Part shown: one piece after another, positions 1-11,589 of the stretch | Position numbering within the stretch: position 1 is the first letter of the stretch | How the letters are laid out: every line of letters begins with the position of its first letter | NCBI GenBank assembly: GCA_015680685.1 | Contig: MNCI01003602.1 | Span: 146,128-208,127 of the forward strand | From: Gnetum montanum | Taxonomy: Eukaryota > Streptophyta > Gnetopsida > Gnetales > Gnetaceae | Direction: 5' to 3' | DNA: 62,000 bases | Made by a program: the position numbers and the translations under genes | Notes under the pieces: model-generated | Told to the model about the DNA's origin: nothing | Databases searched by the model: none | What the model saw: the letters and a program-made list of their open reading frames with translations, nothing else

Positions 1-492
1 TGTGATGAGGAGGATGAGTCACCACTCGAAGAGTTGGTGAACAGGAAAACCACGCCGATCCAAAAGTTAACAACGGAGGTATCGGCTAAAGTAGACCAAA
101 TGTGGGATTCCTTATACTCACAAATAGAAACAGTCCTGAAAATCGTAGAGGAGTCTAAGGATGAGCAAAGTAGTGATAAAGGCAAAAAAATGCAGAGAAA
201 CTTTAACCCTGCACATAACAAGGGTAAGGGAAAAATATCTAACTCCGATGAGGCTGAAAATTCTGATTCAGACAATGATGGTGGATGTGAGGTCTGCTAC
301 TATGACCATCCTAAGGGATGTTGTCCAATTATCTCACATCTGCAAGAGTCTGGGGTGTATGCATTAAATCCAAGGCTTAATCAACGGCAAACACCCCGAA
401 GGTTACCTTATCCACAAGGTAACCCAAGGCAGTTCCCCGAAGGTGGGCTTTGTTGTTGGTTTGGTAATACATTGTTTTCTTTGCTATTGTGA
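1..492 (+). pseudogene. R1: Athila-type Gag C-terminal fragment
   Basis: This is the C-terminal half of a retrotransposon Gag, open from before the window edge to about 450. It aligns by eye with the gag of R3 (11.8-12.4 kb, minus) and of R4 (15.65-16.0 kb, plus). Shared landmarks are a VNRKT-like start, a KMWDSL-type helix near 85-120, a basic KGKGK stretch near 225, a CCHC-like knuckle (C-x2-C-x3-H-x4-C, bases 289-327) and a basic LNPRLNQRQTPRRLPYPQ tail. In the family this part of Gag binds genomic RNA. The N-terminal capsid part lies outside the window. The resemblance stops near 450 and the next recognisable sequence (R2) is on the other strand, so a rearrangement junction lies between about 450 and 560. 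Confidence 0.7.
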
Positions 493-559
493 TGATAATT
501 TCTTAATAATCTTTGAGTTGTGGACCACTATAAGTAGGATTTGATCACAAATTATCATG

Positions 560-2396
560 ATTTTACTTGTTGAAGGTGGAGGGACCTAGGTAAAAAATGG
601 TGCCTTAGGCTTTAGAGGATTATGAAGTTGATTCCATTGATGATGGAACATGTATGATAAAAGGATTTTTAGGGGAAAGAGAAGGTTATACCTATATGAT
701 AAAGGGCTATCTAGGCCTTCTATTTTGAAACCATGGTGGCATCTTAATGACAAATGGTTCCCTAGGAGGATTAGACCATTTGGTTTTTGTGAATGAGCCT
801 ACAGTGTAAGAGTTGTTGTTGGTTCTTAGAGTGCTGGGCTCATTCAAAACCAACTCTCCATGGTCTATCATCTTCTGGAGGTCATCCTTTAATGCTAAGG
901 AAAAAATTAGTATCATAACTATCCATTAGATAATAATAGTAATACATATCCTATCCAAAGTACCTCGGTAGCTTTGTATTGTCTTTATTTACTAACCTTG
1001 GGTCTCTAGCTATGTCACAAAAATGATCATGCCTCTTATGAGCCTCTTCAAATAATTTCTTATGTTGTATATAATTATATTTAAGAAACTATTCTAGAGC
1101 CTTAGAGGGCTTCATAGGCAACCTTGTGTACTTAGACCTATCCTTTTTCCCAAAGTTTGATCTTGGTTAATTTGGGATGTAAGAGGTGGATGGTTACAAT
1201 GAGTCTTGGGATGTGTTTCATGGTGGTGATCCCCACCTATTCCCTTGCTTTAACTATTTTGTTATTATAGCAATGGTTGTATGTTCTTACCTAGTTTATT
1301 ACTATCACTCATGTATTAGTTTCTATAGGCCACATAGGTCAGATCGTTGCTAGCCTTAGCTACCTCCTTAATGTTCTTAATTTGTGAGAATTCTTGGCTT
1401 AGTGACTAGGGCTTGAGGTAGTAAAGCTTTGACTTGATAAAGTCATTTAATGCTCCCTTATAGATGTACAAGAGGTGATTTTATGCAATAGGCTTTAGAA
1501 TCTTGTTAAGTATTGAGTTCCATATTTGAATGAATATTTTGACTAGTTCAAGTGGCCCCTACTTCATGTTCATCAATTGATCCAATGTAGCATCCATCTT
1601 CAAGTTGTATCTAAAGTGGTTGACAAATTGATTTATTAAGTCCTCAAGAGAAGAGATGAAACCTCTTGGCAAGGTTTGGTACCAATTTAGAGCCTTCCCC
1701 TTGAAGGACATGGGGAAAATCCACAATATCATATGTGGCCAGGCTTGCAAAAAAAGGTACTCAAACTAGAAGATGACTATATATGCATTGGGATCTCCTT
1801 CAACATTGTATTTGGTGAAGTTTTGAATAGGAAAGACGTTATTTGAGGTACCATAGGACTTATAGGATCATATTGGTAAAAGTCTAGAACCTTGACTGTC
1901 TAAGTTGTATTCACCTTGAGTTTCTGCAACTCTTATGAAGGTCTTGGATCATTTGAAAGGCTTTATCCAAGCCTTGGGGAATCCTTGTGGGCTATGGTAC
2001 TTGTGTTGATGGTTGAGGAAGAAGTTGTGAGGCTTGGAGCTATGTGATGAGTATTGATACAAATTGAAGAGGTTGGGTGAACACTATTTTAGGTGGGTTA
2101 AATAGAGAGAAAGAAGTTTGCATTGGGACATGTGGCATGAAGGGAGCAAAGAGAGTATGAGAGGCCTATATTACTTGTGGCCCTAATGAAGGTCCTATAG
2201 GTATGAAAAATGGAGATGGTGAGGTGGACATCACTAGCACTGGGTGAACAGAGTGAGGTTGTGTGGCAAAGGGCATTGATGAGAACAAGGAGGTAGATTG
2301 ACACATGGGTTGTGCCTGGTGTGTAGTGATGATGGGTGTAGACCTAAGCATAGTAGGATGGATAGGGGGGAAAGAAGATTGGGGAAATTTTCCCAT
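560..2396 (-). pseudogene. R2: Tat-lineage Gag remnant
   Basis: Decayed Gag read on the minus strand from about 2396 down to 560. The N-terminal part (2396-2100) is proline/serine-rich. A LDKAFQMIQ block near 1950 corresponds to LDQAFQLIQ in R9 Gag. The capsid core at 1559-1750 (KGKALNWYQTLPRG, then LINQFVNHFRYNLK, then TLDQLM) matches the Gag of R5 and R9 closely. A knuckle-distal stretch at 707-916 keeps the LKDDLQKMIDHGE signature. Short PFVI/PFII-x-x-P repeats follow at 600-780. Frameshifts and stops are many. Protease and pol would lie below 560 and are missing. No product can be made. Confidence 0.75.
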
Positions 2397-4145
2397 AGAT
2401 GAGGCATTGAAGGTTGAATTAGGAGCAGTAGTTTGGAAGCTGATTATTGAAAAAGACTTCCAATAAAGTTATTAGGATCTGATTCCACCTCAAACTCATC
2501 CTGCTCTTCTTTGTGATCATCCTAGCTAATTTCCTCACTAAATTCTTCAACCTCTATGAGTTATATGAGAATATACGCAGAAAACTCAATAAGGAATATT
2601 TTTTTCATAAGGCAATGAAATGTATTCTTTCCCATCCCAGTGTATAATTTTGAACTAATGTTTAGCATCAAATTTGGAGCATGGTATCAAGAGACTGACT
2701 TGTATCTTGGCATAGAGGAAGCTGTAGAACTCCTTATTAATGACCATGAAATCCATGTTTTTTCCTTTTGTCTAAGTGATTATCTTCATTTTATGACCAT
2801 AGGGTCTTTGAGGTCATAAACACGAACTGCATCTTGTTTGGAGGCCATGTATACAAGGTCTAGTGGTAGAATGGTTGATCTATGAAAATACATTAATTGG
2901 CACCAACCAAACTACATGGGCCAACAAAAGCTAAGCTAGGCTTTTAAAAGTCCAGTAGTTGTTGAAAAATTAAAAGAAAAATAAAACCAAACTTGCTATA
3001 GTTTTTATGTTGGGCTTTAAAAAGTCCAACACTTGTTGTGAAAATCTAAATATGAAAAAAGTTTTTGTTTGTAATATTTTGGATTTTGGAAGGATACAGT
3101 AGTATTTTCCAAAGAATAGGTTGGTGATAAAAATAGTAAGTTTTTGGTTTTCTTGTTTAAGGGGTACTAGTGTATTTTCCTCTTATGAAAACTATGCTAG
3201 ATTTTTTTGTGCAACCAAGAAAAATTTTAGTATTCAAAAGATACATTCAGTATCTTAAAAAGTAATGCTAGGATTTGTGTGATGATAAGAAAATGTAATT
3301 TGTCCATCATAATTATGCTGGGTGGTTTAGCGAAGGGGTGGAAAGGTGGGGTGTTTGATTTAATTTCTTAATTAATTAAACCAAAATTCTAGCAAGTGTA
3401 ATTGCCCAAGGCGCAAGGGATTATAACTAGCAAAGTAGTTGAAACTACAATTGTAGGTATAGTGGGGGTTGTAATGGAAATGGTGTGATAGTATTTGAGG
3501 TAGGTAACACCAACTATGCTGGCTTTTCTAGTAGTGTCTACACTAGAGGGTGTGCAATATATGACTATATTATCTAGCCAACTACACTAAGGTAGGTGGT
3601 GGGAAATGGGTTTTCACTTGGAAAAACCAAGCTAGGAGTTTTTTTCTCCAAAGGAGGTGTGCTGCTTTTGGAATATAGAAGTGAAATTTTGAATTTCCAA
3701 TGACTACGCTAGAGTCTTGGGAATGACTATGCTAGGTTTTCTATAAAATTTCACAGTGGATGGATTTGGGTGTTTGAGTGGGGGCTTCATTGGGTTTTCA
3801 AGATATCCCAGATTCAGGTGTTAACTATGATAGCCATAGAAAGTCTAGCATTTTCTATGAAAATAATGTAGAAGCCCAAATTACCCATAGCTACTATGTT
3901 GAATGTTAGTTATGGAGGATTAGATACCAACATTCATTTCCAAAAGGTGTATGTTTGTAGGTTCTAAAATCTGGAATGTGAAAAACATGATTTTGAAAAC
4001 TAGTTGAAAAAGGTTTTTGAAAATTCTTTTGGAAACTAGTTGGAAAAGATTTTTGAAATTTTTTTTGGAAACTAGTTGGAAAAGGATTTTGGAAACTTGT
4101 CAGAAAAGATTTTGGAAAATATTTTGGGCTGGAAATTTAGGTAGA
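2397..4145 (-). other. R2 untranslated leader between PBS and gag
   Basis: AT-rich with no credible reading frame. It contains repeated phrases such as aaaagtccaacacttgttg (near 3020) that recur in the R5 leader (30.7-31.1 kb), as expected for the 5' leader of the same family. Confidence 0.5.
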
Positions 4146-4164
4146 GGCCCTCCTTCTAGCACTA
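4146..4164 (-). promoter_or_regulatory. R2 primer-binding site
   Basis: Minus-strand TAGTGCTAGAAGGAGGGCC lies 5 nt inside the LTR end. The same block stands at the same place in R9 (TGGCGCTAGAAGGAGG at 47915) and R5 (CAATGCTATAAGGAGG near 31291-31308). R2 and R5 differ from R9 mostly by transitions. A tRNA ending in CCTCCTTCTAGCGCCA would be the primer; I could not identify which one. Confidence 0.6.
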
Positions 4165-4169
4165 GAAAT

Positions 4170-4712
4170 TGTAACACTTGAAAAATTTGGTTACTAGAAA
4201 ACTGAAAATTCCTTGGGAAATAACGTAACTTCATATCCCAAGGGCCTCTAAAAGTAGTATCCAAAGTTCCATGGATGATGTTGTTGATCACCTAGAAACT
4301 TAGGAAGTGTAAATGAGTGTAAATAATTCATCTCAAAATGCAAATCTAATCTAAGAAAAAGCACAAAAATTAAACTTGGAATAAACTTGCATAGATAAAT
4401 GAACTATTGATTTTTATTAAAATAATAAAAATATGACAAGAGCAGAGTTTCAATATGTACAAGTGTATGCCTAGATGTATATGAAGTTGCTCAAATTGTG
4501 CTTGAAGTGACTTCCTAACTTTTGGGGCATGACTTTTTACACTTAGGAAGTGAGTTTATAATAACTTACGAGGCATTTTTAGCCCCAAAATTTAAAGTAT
4601 ATGAAATTTCATCTCATGGATTACAATCTTTACATTTTACAATAAAATCCTAGCCTCAAGTTTAATGGTGAGATTTACAAATTTTAACATGAGATTTCTT
4701 GGTGGTGTTTCA
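4170..4712 (-). repeat. R2 5' LTR (subfamily I)
   Basis: On the plus strand it begins TGTAACAC next to the PBS and ends GGTGGTGTTTCA, so in element orientation it reads TGAAACACCACC...GTGTTACA. It resembles the R5 LTRs (tgctagaaaa..cctggtgaaata near its start and the ggtggtgttt end) but is 543 bp against about 1.2-1.3 kb, so an internal part is missing or was never present. The partner LTR is not in the window. Confidence 0.7.
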
Positions 4713-5858
4713 CCTACTAGTTAAGTAGCGCCTCCCATAGTGAACTTGTTACTTAATATTTGGTTGATGTTAGAATTTTGGAAACGTTTAATTATAACTA
4801 GATTTGTCATCCACATTGCAATGTTCAAGATATCAAAAAGTAGATTAAATGCTACCAAACATGCAAATTGTGTTACTGATTCACCTTAGTTAAAAATTTT
4901 AGTTGGACTATATTCCTTATTATTAATTGAAATTCCTTATTTAATGGGATGCCCAAGGGTTTTAGAAGTTAATGGAATACTAATAGAATTTTGTCCTTTA
5001 AATTCATTCACTTCAAGACTAGGCTATTCTTGTTTTAGTTCTTCTTGAGGTTGATCCAAATGAGTTCTAATACATTTATAGTAACTTTTAGCATCCCTAG
5101 GAGGTTGATTTCAAGTTGGATCTTTGGGTTGTCTATTAGATTCCATTAAATTTAACAAGTACAATCTTCTTTGGCATTTTCATGGGCAATTGGTCCTAGA
5201 AACTTGCAAACTATTTTTATTGCTCTTGTAATTACTACTTTTATTGCAACCTTTTTATGACCTTGTTTGGTTTTAGTGACTAAAGAAACTAACTCTTGTG
5301 ATTCTTCTTATACTTTTTCATTGATTTTAATTTTTTTGTATTTCTTTTTGCATGAAAAAAATTAAAGGAAATCATTTCTAAAAAAATTTAAATGAAAGAA
5401 TGTGTACCTTTTGTTGATGATTTATCTCTAAATCTAAGAAGAAATATCAAAGCATACTGAAACCTTGATGAAGATAAAATTTGCTTGCTAACCCAACAAT
5501 GACATCAAATTGATGAGGTAGCCAAAATTAAAAGGCTACATTACCTTTGTTGTAGGAATATCACCTTGTCTATGACTAATCCATGAGTTGTATCCATGGA
5601 GGAATGGTTGGAAGTCAAGGAAATCATCAAGATAATAAATAATTAAATTCAAATCCAATCAAATCCCATTCTTATTATTGTCACTCATAAGACAAATTTT
5701 CATTCTAACTTCTAATATTAATTTCAAGAAAGGAAATTGAATGATTAAATAAATTTAAAGTAATTGAGTACAAATGATGAGTTGTGAGGATCACAAGGGA
5801 GACATCATCTAATCTATAATTCTACCTTGCTATTTCACAATGTAGCAACCTCAATAGC
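4713..5858. other. Unassigned AT-rich spacer
   Basis: Lies between the R2 LTR and the R3 LTR. A minus-strand stretch at about 5120-5310 reads as a basic, coding-like segment (VTKTKQGHKKVAIKVV, then CKFLGPIAHENAK) without recognisable homology. The rest shows nothing I can name. Confidence 0.3.
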
Positions 5859-6776
5859 TGATGAACGGCTAGGTACCCCTATGCCCAACCATGCGAATCA
5901 CGAGTGTTCACAAGTGACTTGGTCGAATTCCATAGACTGTAAGTACTTAACATACACCAGACCTCTAACCAACAAAACCCTTTGTTAGAATGGTCTTTGT
6001 CTTCTCAATCTCACTTGTGAGTATCTTAGTGGCAATGGTTAAGTGAGATTGAGGCAACTGATTTTTATAGTTTTTACTTTATCTTTTGGCGTCTAATTAA
6101 GGTATGAAAACCAAGGAATGAAATATTACCTAATCTTTAATTATCTTAATCTATATCTTAACTATTCCTAGCACAAGTATCTGATCCCATCTTCCAGGCA
6201 CGTCCTGAGCATTTCCTAACCACTACTAGGTTACTAGATGTTAGGCATCATTGGGTTACCAAGTGTTGGATTTATGTTCGAGATGGTCATACTTATGGTT
6301 TCTATGAATTGTAAATGAGTGATAACAATTAAAATAGTAATAAGAGAAAATTAAGTAATTATCAAAGCATAGAAACATTAAACTATTAAATGCAATAAAT
6401 GACTAAGTCCAAATGCTGCAAGGAATGCTTGAAAGCTCGTCTTTATTTTCGTTCACGCCAATGGGCTCAGATACATCAGCACTCGAATAAAGAGCCAAAC
6501 ACCTTCTATACACCTACTGCAGGCACTTGGAAAATATTCTATCTCTTGCAGGAACAAACTGCAAGAGGTTCACTACAACTGACAAAAAGGCACCTCAATG
6601 AGGTGGAAGGCCCTGTTATTTATAGGCTAAAATAGGTTTTGCGTAAACAAGGCCACGTTGATGGATGGAAAGATGCATCGACGAGGCTGCGTATACGGGG
6701 TTGCATCAATGCGACCACATTTATGAGGTCCCGTATACGTGGCCTAGTAAACACATGGCCAAATGACACTTCATCA
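5859..6776 (-). repeat. R3 3' LTR
   Basis: Direct partner of the repeat at 14042-14973, colinear throughout with scattered, mostly transition differences. In element orientation it reads TGATGA...TCATCA. A minus-strand TATA box (CTATAAATAAC) lies at 6615-6625, about 155 bp from its U3 start. The interior side carries only a weak purine stretch (GGAGGTA) as polypurine tract. Confidence 0.88.
6615..6625 (-). promoter_or_regulatory. R3 3' LTR TATA box
   Basis: CTATAAATAAC on the minus strand, conserved in the other LTR at 14799-14808. It is the expected core promoter of the element's genomic transcript. Confidence 0.6.
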
Positions 6777-8560
6777 TACCTCCATGACTGAGTTAAAACT
6801 CATCCTCGAGTTCCTCTTAAAATTTGAAAGGTATGGACTTTATTTACAACACACATGACCTGACACACACACATGAAATAACATCAATTTTATCAAGGGC
6901 CCAAGTGTACAAAGAAAGGAAAATTACAAAAATGGCGATGTTTAGAGACAAAATTGAACACCATGCTAGTCCCAGACTCTCTACTGTGTGGAAGGATGCA
7001 AAAAATCGTTGAAGAAGATCATACCATTCCTAGGGGCGATGGTTCTGATGAACCTTCACCAACCTCTGGTCCATGTGATTGTGGTGGCATGAATGTTGGC
7101 TGTCCTATAGTGGCTACAACTTCTGGAGGCAGTTGGAAAGCCTCCAAGAGAGCCCTCATTTTTTCTTCTTTACTTCTAGGATCGTTCACTATCCAGGTAG
7201 CTTTACCAATGTGTGCTGGAACTAGAATCTTCCAAGGGCATAGCAGCACTGGGAAGAATTCTTTTAGGTTGAAAAACCAGGCTACAAACTACTTCCGTTC
7301 GATGTCGAATGCTTAGATTGATTCCTAAAGCTACTAGTAGTCATTCATCTGATGGGCCAAGTTCTCCGCGACTGCATGCTCCTATAGCTGACTGATCAAG
7401 CCACTTGCTCTAGGTGGCTCATTACAGGGTGATAGACCGAAGGGTCGTCCCCTCCACCAATCCTGCTAGATTTCTCTTACTGGATCAAGAGAGATTGTTG
7501 GATCTTGAAGATGTGTTATGAAATGATTTGCGAACTTGACCTTGTTGTTTGCATAGGTGGTGGAGGTGGTTGTTGCTCCTACTCTATCTGCATCATGGCT
7601 AGAGTCCTATCCTTTATCATTTCATGCCATGAGGCAATTAGGGCATGTCAGATTGTATTATTGGCGTACCATGCTATCCTTGCCCATTTTCATAACTTTC
7701 TGATTAGGCAGGGGAAGGGGAGATCTCATCTTTCATGTTCACTTTTGGTGAACCTTTTTTCAATTTTAAAAAATAGTAACTATGGAAGACTCATCGGGAA
7801 CATCCCACTTAGAGCCACACATGCACGAGCGGAGAAGGCCATGATTTTGTTGGGTCTTATTGTTGGATTCAGGTGGTAAGACGCAATCTTTGAATACACC
7901 CTCTACACTATGGTTATAGAGTTGAACTCCATGTGATCTACCCCATAGCACCTCCTGATCCACTCACATTTTACCTTAGGGTCTACTTGTCTTGGAATCT
8001 CCACCACATCTACTCTGATCTCGGGAAACCCCAAAGCTTGTGCTATTACCTATGAAGAGTAAGAGACATAAATGTCTTTGATTCTTAATCTAGACCCTGG
8101 TTGCTGATTCTTCTAGAAGAGATAGGTCTCTCCTAAGTACCATTCACCACTGGTTGTGATGATTGGCCACATCGAAGAGTTTTGCAGTTGAAGCCTCACA
8201 TATTCTGGTGCATTCTCAAGGAATGGTCCAAAGTTTAGCTCTTGGAGGACCATCCGTTGCACTTCGCATGGCTTGATAGCATCAAGACAGGCTTGGGTCA
8301 GGGTGACCTCAAGCTGTGGTGCTATCCCCAGAGTCTCATCCCCTTGCGATTGCTTGCTGGGAATCTCCTCTTCAAGAATCTTATGGACAAATTCCACATC
8401 AGGTCCTTCGTGGAGGGGGCCAGTTGCATGAGAGCTCTTCATGTGCTTTGGTTTTTGCATAAGTTGTCCCCTTCCCATTCGTGGATGCTTGTCCCTCGGC
8501 TATGATGGTCCTTCATCCCTTGGATGCCTTAGTTTGGGTGCCATTTGCAATCAAACATAA
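6777..8560 (-). pseudogene. R3 3' ORF resembling the putative plant transposon protein domain
   Basis: Broken minus-strand coding region from about 8500 to 7000. Landmarks in order: an acidic segment at 8478-8113 (EGPDVEFVHKILEEE), a GFPEIRVDVVEIPRQ block near 8000, VYSKIASYHLNPT near 7890, MAFSARACVALSGM near 7840, LPFPCLI near 7715, and a Pro-rich tail ending at 7019. The run [W/Y]-x2-F/I-x3-L-x-PT, then RA-x(3-5)-SG, then LPFPSLI-like is what I know from the domain usually annotated 'putative plant transposon protein', often found in or beside Athila-type elements. Its function is unknown. At least three frame changes and several stops separate the blocks. The assignment rests on remembered spacing of motifs, not on a search. 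Confidence 0.45.
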
Positions 8561-10500
8561 TCATCTTTTAGACTATGCATAAGTAGCTCAAAATGATCCT
8601 TATACACCTTCTCAATTTGACTAAGTTATGTTGTTGGCACGGGAAATCCATTAAGTCCCCCGGAGTGTTAATTCATGGGTAAGAACCAAAAACAACAAGG
8701 GATGAGTTGAAGTTTAAATGGTTGTTTTCATTTCTTCCCTTAGAGGTGTGAAGTATTAATTAACTAATTTATTAATTAATTAATTACACATAGGCTTCAC
8801 CCCCCCCCCCCCCCATGACTAAGAGCATACCTCTAGTTGCTTAAAAGGGCAAGGATCGGTTGATGCAAACATGCGATGGAATGTAGGTGCTTGGGAAGAA
8901 GTTGGGTAGAAAAAATGACAAAATATCCCCCCAATTTGTTTGCAAAATGATGAAATTTCAAAGCACAGAGGGTGTATATATAGGGAGTTAGGGTTCCATC
9001 GACGAGGCCCCATATATGCAGGGGGTCGCACCCATTAACCAATGTTGACCAGCCCAAAAAATGCCAAAAAGATGAATTTAAAATGCCAAATTGGGGTAGT
9101 TGAAGAGCATGAGAGATCCAAAACATGGTTGAGAACAAAAATAAGGAAAATCAAACTAGAAAAAGAGTCATATATAGGAGAACGTGGTAAGAAAGGACCC
9201 CGCAGAAAAGAAATCAAGGGATGGGTAAAAGGAAACAAGCCACCAATAAACCAAGAGGATGGGAAACTAATAAACAGCAAAGAGAATATGCAAGTAGGTC
9301 CTCCCCATAGTAGGCAATAGCCTTCATAGCCTTTGCATATCCCCAACACTGGGGTTCATGGGCCCCAGGGCTAAGGAATGGTGACCGCAGGTTAATACAC
9401 CCATCCATGAGAAGTTGTCACAGCATGAGAAGTTCAAAGGAATCATGACAAACGATCAAAACATAAGACCAAAAGTGAGGTAAGTTAGAGAGAAATGGAT
9501 GAATAGAGAGTGGAGTGAGATTGGAATCCCAATTATTGGTCACATGAAACCCCATGTGAAGTTGTGGTTAAGTGACCCGATAGGACCTAGTCCGAGATCA
9601 GACCCAAAACCAGCCACATCCAATGACATCGCAACAACATGCAAAGGCTTGTCCACCCCCCAAATGGGAAGGAATGCACCCATAGGGAACCACCACTCCA
9701 ACAGACATGAGAGGAAGGAAGTGAAACAGGACCAAGTTAGAGGGGATGAAGGAAGTCCCATGACTAGTGCTTGTGGCTCGTGAGAGGCAGTCTAAGGGGT
9801 GTGCTTTGAATTCCCACATGGGTAAGATTTTATTCTTGTGTTTTATTTTATATTGTGGAAACCACATGAATTCAACCAAGGGGTGTGCTTTGAATCCTCA
9901 TGTTTTTTTTGAGTTTTTGATGAGGACCATACCATGCAAGGTCAAACTGCCAAGGATATTCCTTGTAGAGAAGAACTTGGAGTGGAAAGAAATCCATAAG
10001 GGCACTCTTACTGCATAAGGGGTAGAAGAAGACAACAGATGTTGCATTCTCCTTGAAGTCACACCCGGTTCAAACCATTGGGTCATCCCTGAGTCTAGGA
10101 ACTACACAAGTCACACATTAATTATAATGTATTTAAGTGAAATGGGGTTGCATGTTTCCAAGAGTTGGAAAACCATGGAGTGGATGAATGGGTGGATGAT
10201 GTGGACTCACTATTGATATTATGAGGTGAAAGTAGATTCAAAAACCAAGAATACCCATGCAAGGACAAGAACAAGGTAAAATAAGTGGCTATTTTTAGTG
10301 ACCCATCACAACGAAAACCATTCATGCCAAACTTGATATTAATAAGATGGCTTATTCGTGATTAATTGGAAATGAAACACATACATACTTAAAAATAAAA
10401 AATAATAAAGAAATGGAAAATTAATTAAAGAAAGGAAGATATTAACAAAAATTAGCAAACTTATGAATGATGTTGAAAAACAAAGGAGGAGACACGAAAA
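8561..10500. other. R3 interior without recognisable coding
   Basis: Where pol would be expected there is none. Contents: a run of 15 C at 8800-8814; a minus-strand TATATATA at 8975-8982 followed by a GTTCCATCGACGAGGCCCC-like stretch that resembles the region downstream of the TATA box in the R3 LTRs, so 8.77-9.05 kb may be a fragment of a related LTR; and two copies of GGGGTGTGCTTTGAAT at 9797 and 9881. Several 60-100-residue open frames on both strands are hydrophobic or low-complexity and match nothing. Confidence 0.4.
8800..8814. repeat. Poly(C) tract
   Basis: Fifteen consecutive C (G on the minus strand) next to a tandem TTAATTAA-type AT tract at 8755-8787. It is prone to length error in sequencing. 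Confidence 0.9.
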
Positions 10501-10508
10501 CAAATGGG

Positions 10509-10853
10509 TTAGCATTGATGACGATCTTCCCCATGATTGGGCAGAAAGGAGGAGACATGAAAGATGAAAGGAGGTTGTCCTAGTGATGATGAGGTGGTAT
10601 CCCTGGTTAGGTGGAGCCCACGGAAAGGCTTGAGTTCCAAGGGCTCTTGTTTGAAGCTTTCAGGGATTTGCAACTTTCCCCAATCACCAGGGTCATCAAC
10701 AATGGACACTTGTTGATGAACCTCTTGCAAATGGTTCATGCTTCCTATGTGGGCTTGTACAAGCTCCTCAGATGGATTGATGCATAGAGTGCTACTAGCA
10801 GGATTAGCGGTTAGCCACGGGATGCCTTCTTGATTTGTGGCTGTTGCATACAT
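10509..10853 (-). pseudogene. R3 protease-RT linker remnant
   Basis: A 115-residue open stretch on the minus strand downstream of the protease. It contains a PLELKP motif, which in Athila-type polyproteins stands just before reverse transcriptase (R4 has FELKTLLANLEYTFL at 17393). After LELKP the expected NLEYTFL-like continuation is absent, so the pol deletion in R3 appears to start here, near 10.6 kb. Confidence 0.45.
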
Positions 10854-11022
10854 GCATTGTTGAACTGGCGATTCTTCAGTACACTGAGTGCATGCTTAAA
10901 TGGATGTTTGCTTGGCAGACCATGATTTCTGCACACAGTTGCACCCTGAGTCTCTATACATGATGCATGGAACGTGCTTCTTCTTAATCTTGGAGTCCTA
11001 GTCTTGCATCCACCGTGCTCAG

Positions 11023-11292
11023 CTAGGCTCTTCCCATTATGATTGGGAAGTCCCCCTTGCAATTCTCTAGATAGATGATAAGGAAATCAATAGGATAGGA
11101 CCACCTGTAAACGATGGTCACAATGTCATCCACCACTTCCAAGGAAACAATGATGGACTGGTCTTCCAATTTGAGCTTGATGTTGCTCTTCTTTAACAGG
11201 GATAGGTTCCAATTCTTGTACATGTCATGTGAGATCAAATTGACTTTTGACCCCGAATCTAGAAGTGCTTGACATGGCTCATTTCTTGCCAC
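11023..11292 (-). pseudogene. R3 retropepsin-like aspartic protease
   Basis: Polyprotein-processing protease domain, minus strand, open over 89 residues. The catalytic loop is intact (LLDSGSKVNLIS, Asp-Ser-Gly near 11245). It is followed by SLEVVDDIVTIVYRWSYPIDF and closes with GDFPIIMGRA, the usual position of the second conserved hydrophobic-Gly-Arg motif. R4 has the same domain at 16.7-16.95 kb but has lost the catalytic triplet. The reading frame differs from that of gag upstream (11586-12358), so at least one frameshift separates them. Confidence 0.75.
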
Positions 11293-11589
11293 ATGAAGAT
11301 AGATGAGGGGACTTCCCAGATTAGTTAATTTCTAGTGAAGATGACCTACCTTTATCCAGTCTGTCACTGCATGTATCAGCATGACCATTTTTACATTGAT
11401 GGATGTTGGGTTTGAAGGCTGCTCGAGTGGTGGAATAGTGGAGGCAGTTTGAGGCTTAGAGGCACCAGCCACAGGTGGGTGTAAGTGTGCGTACATGATT
11501 AGGCTAGAAGAAGGAACGTTTTCATGGTTTGGGTTCTGGTCCATTCGGCTGAGGTGCCGATTGTATGTTGACAGCCCTTGTAGCATTGT

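Noticed and set aside
1-4712. R1 and R2 as one element
   Set aside because: Their gags are of different lineages and on opposite strands.
7505-7879. 124-residue plus-strand frame (Cys/Gly/Leu-rich)
   Set aside because: Opposite to the coding remnants of the R3 3' ORF; composition suggests a shadow frame.
8819-9408. Overlapping hydrophobic open frames on the minus strand and a basic one on the plus strand
   Set aside because: They lie in a non-coding, LTR-like stretch, overlap each other on both strands and have no domain pattern.
10055-10100. ccggttcaaacc, a tRNA/SINE B-box-like word
   Set aside because: No matching A box at the right distance, no cloverleaf and no poly(A) or T tail; likely chance.
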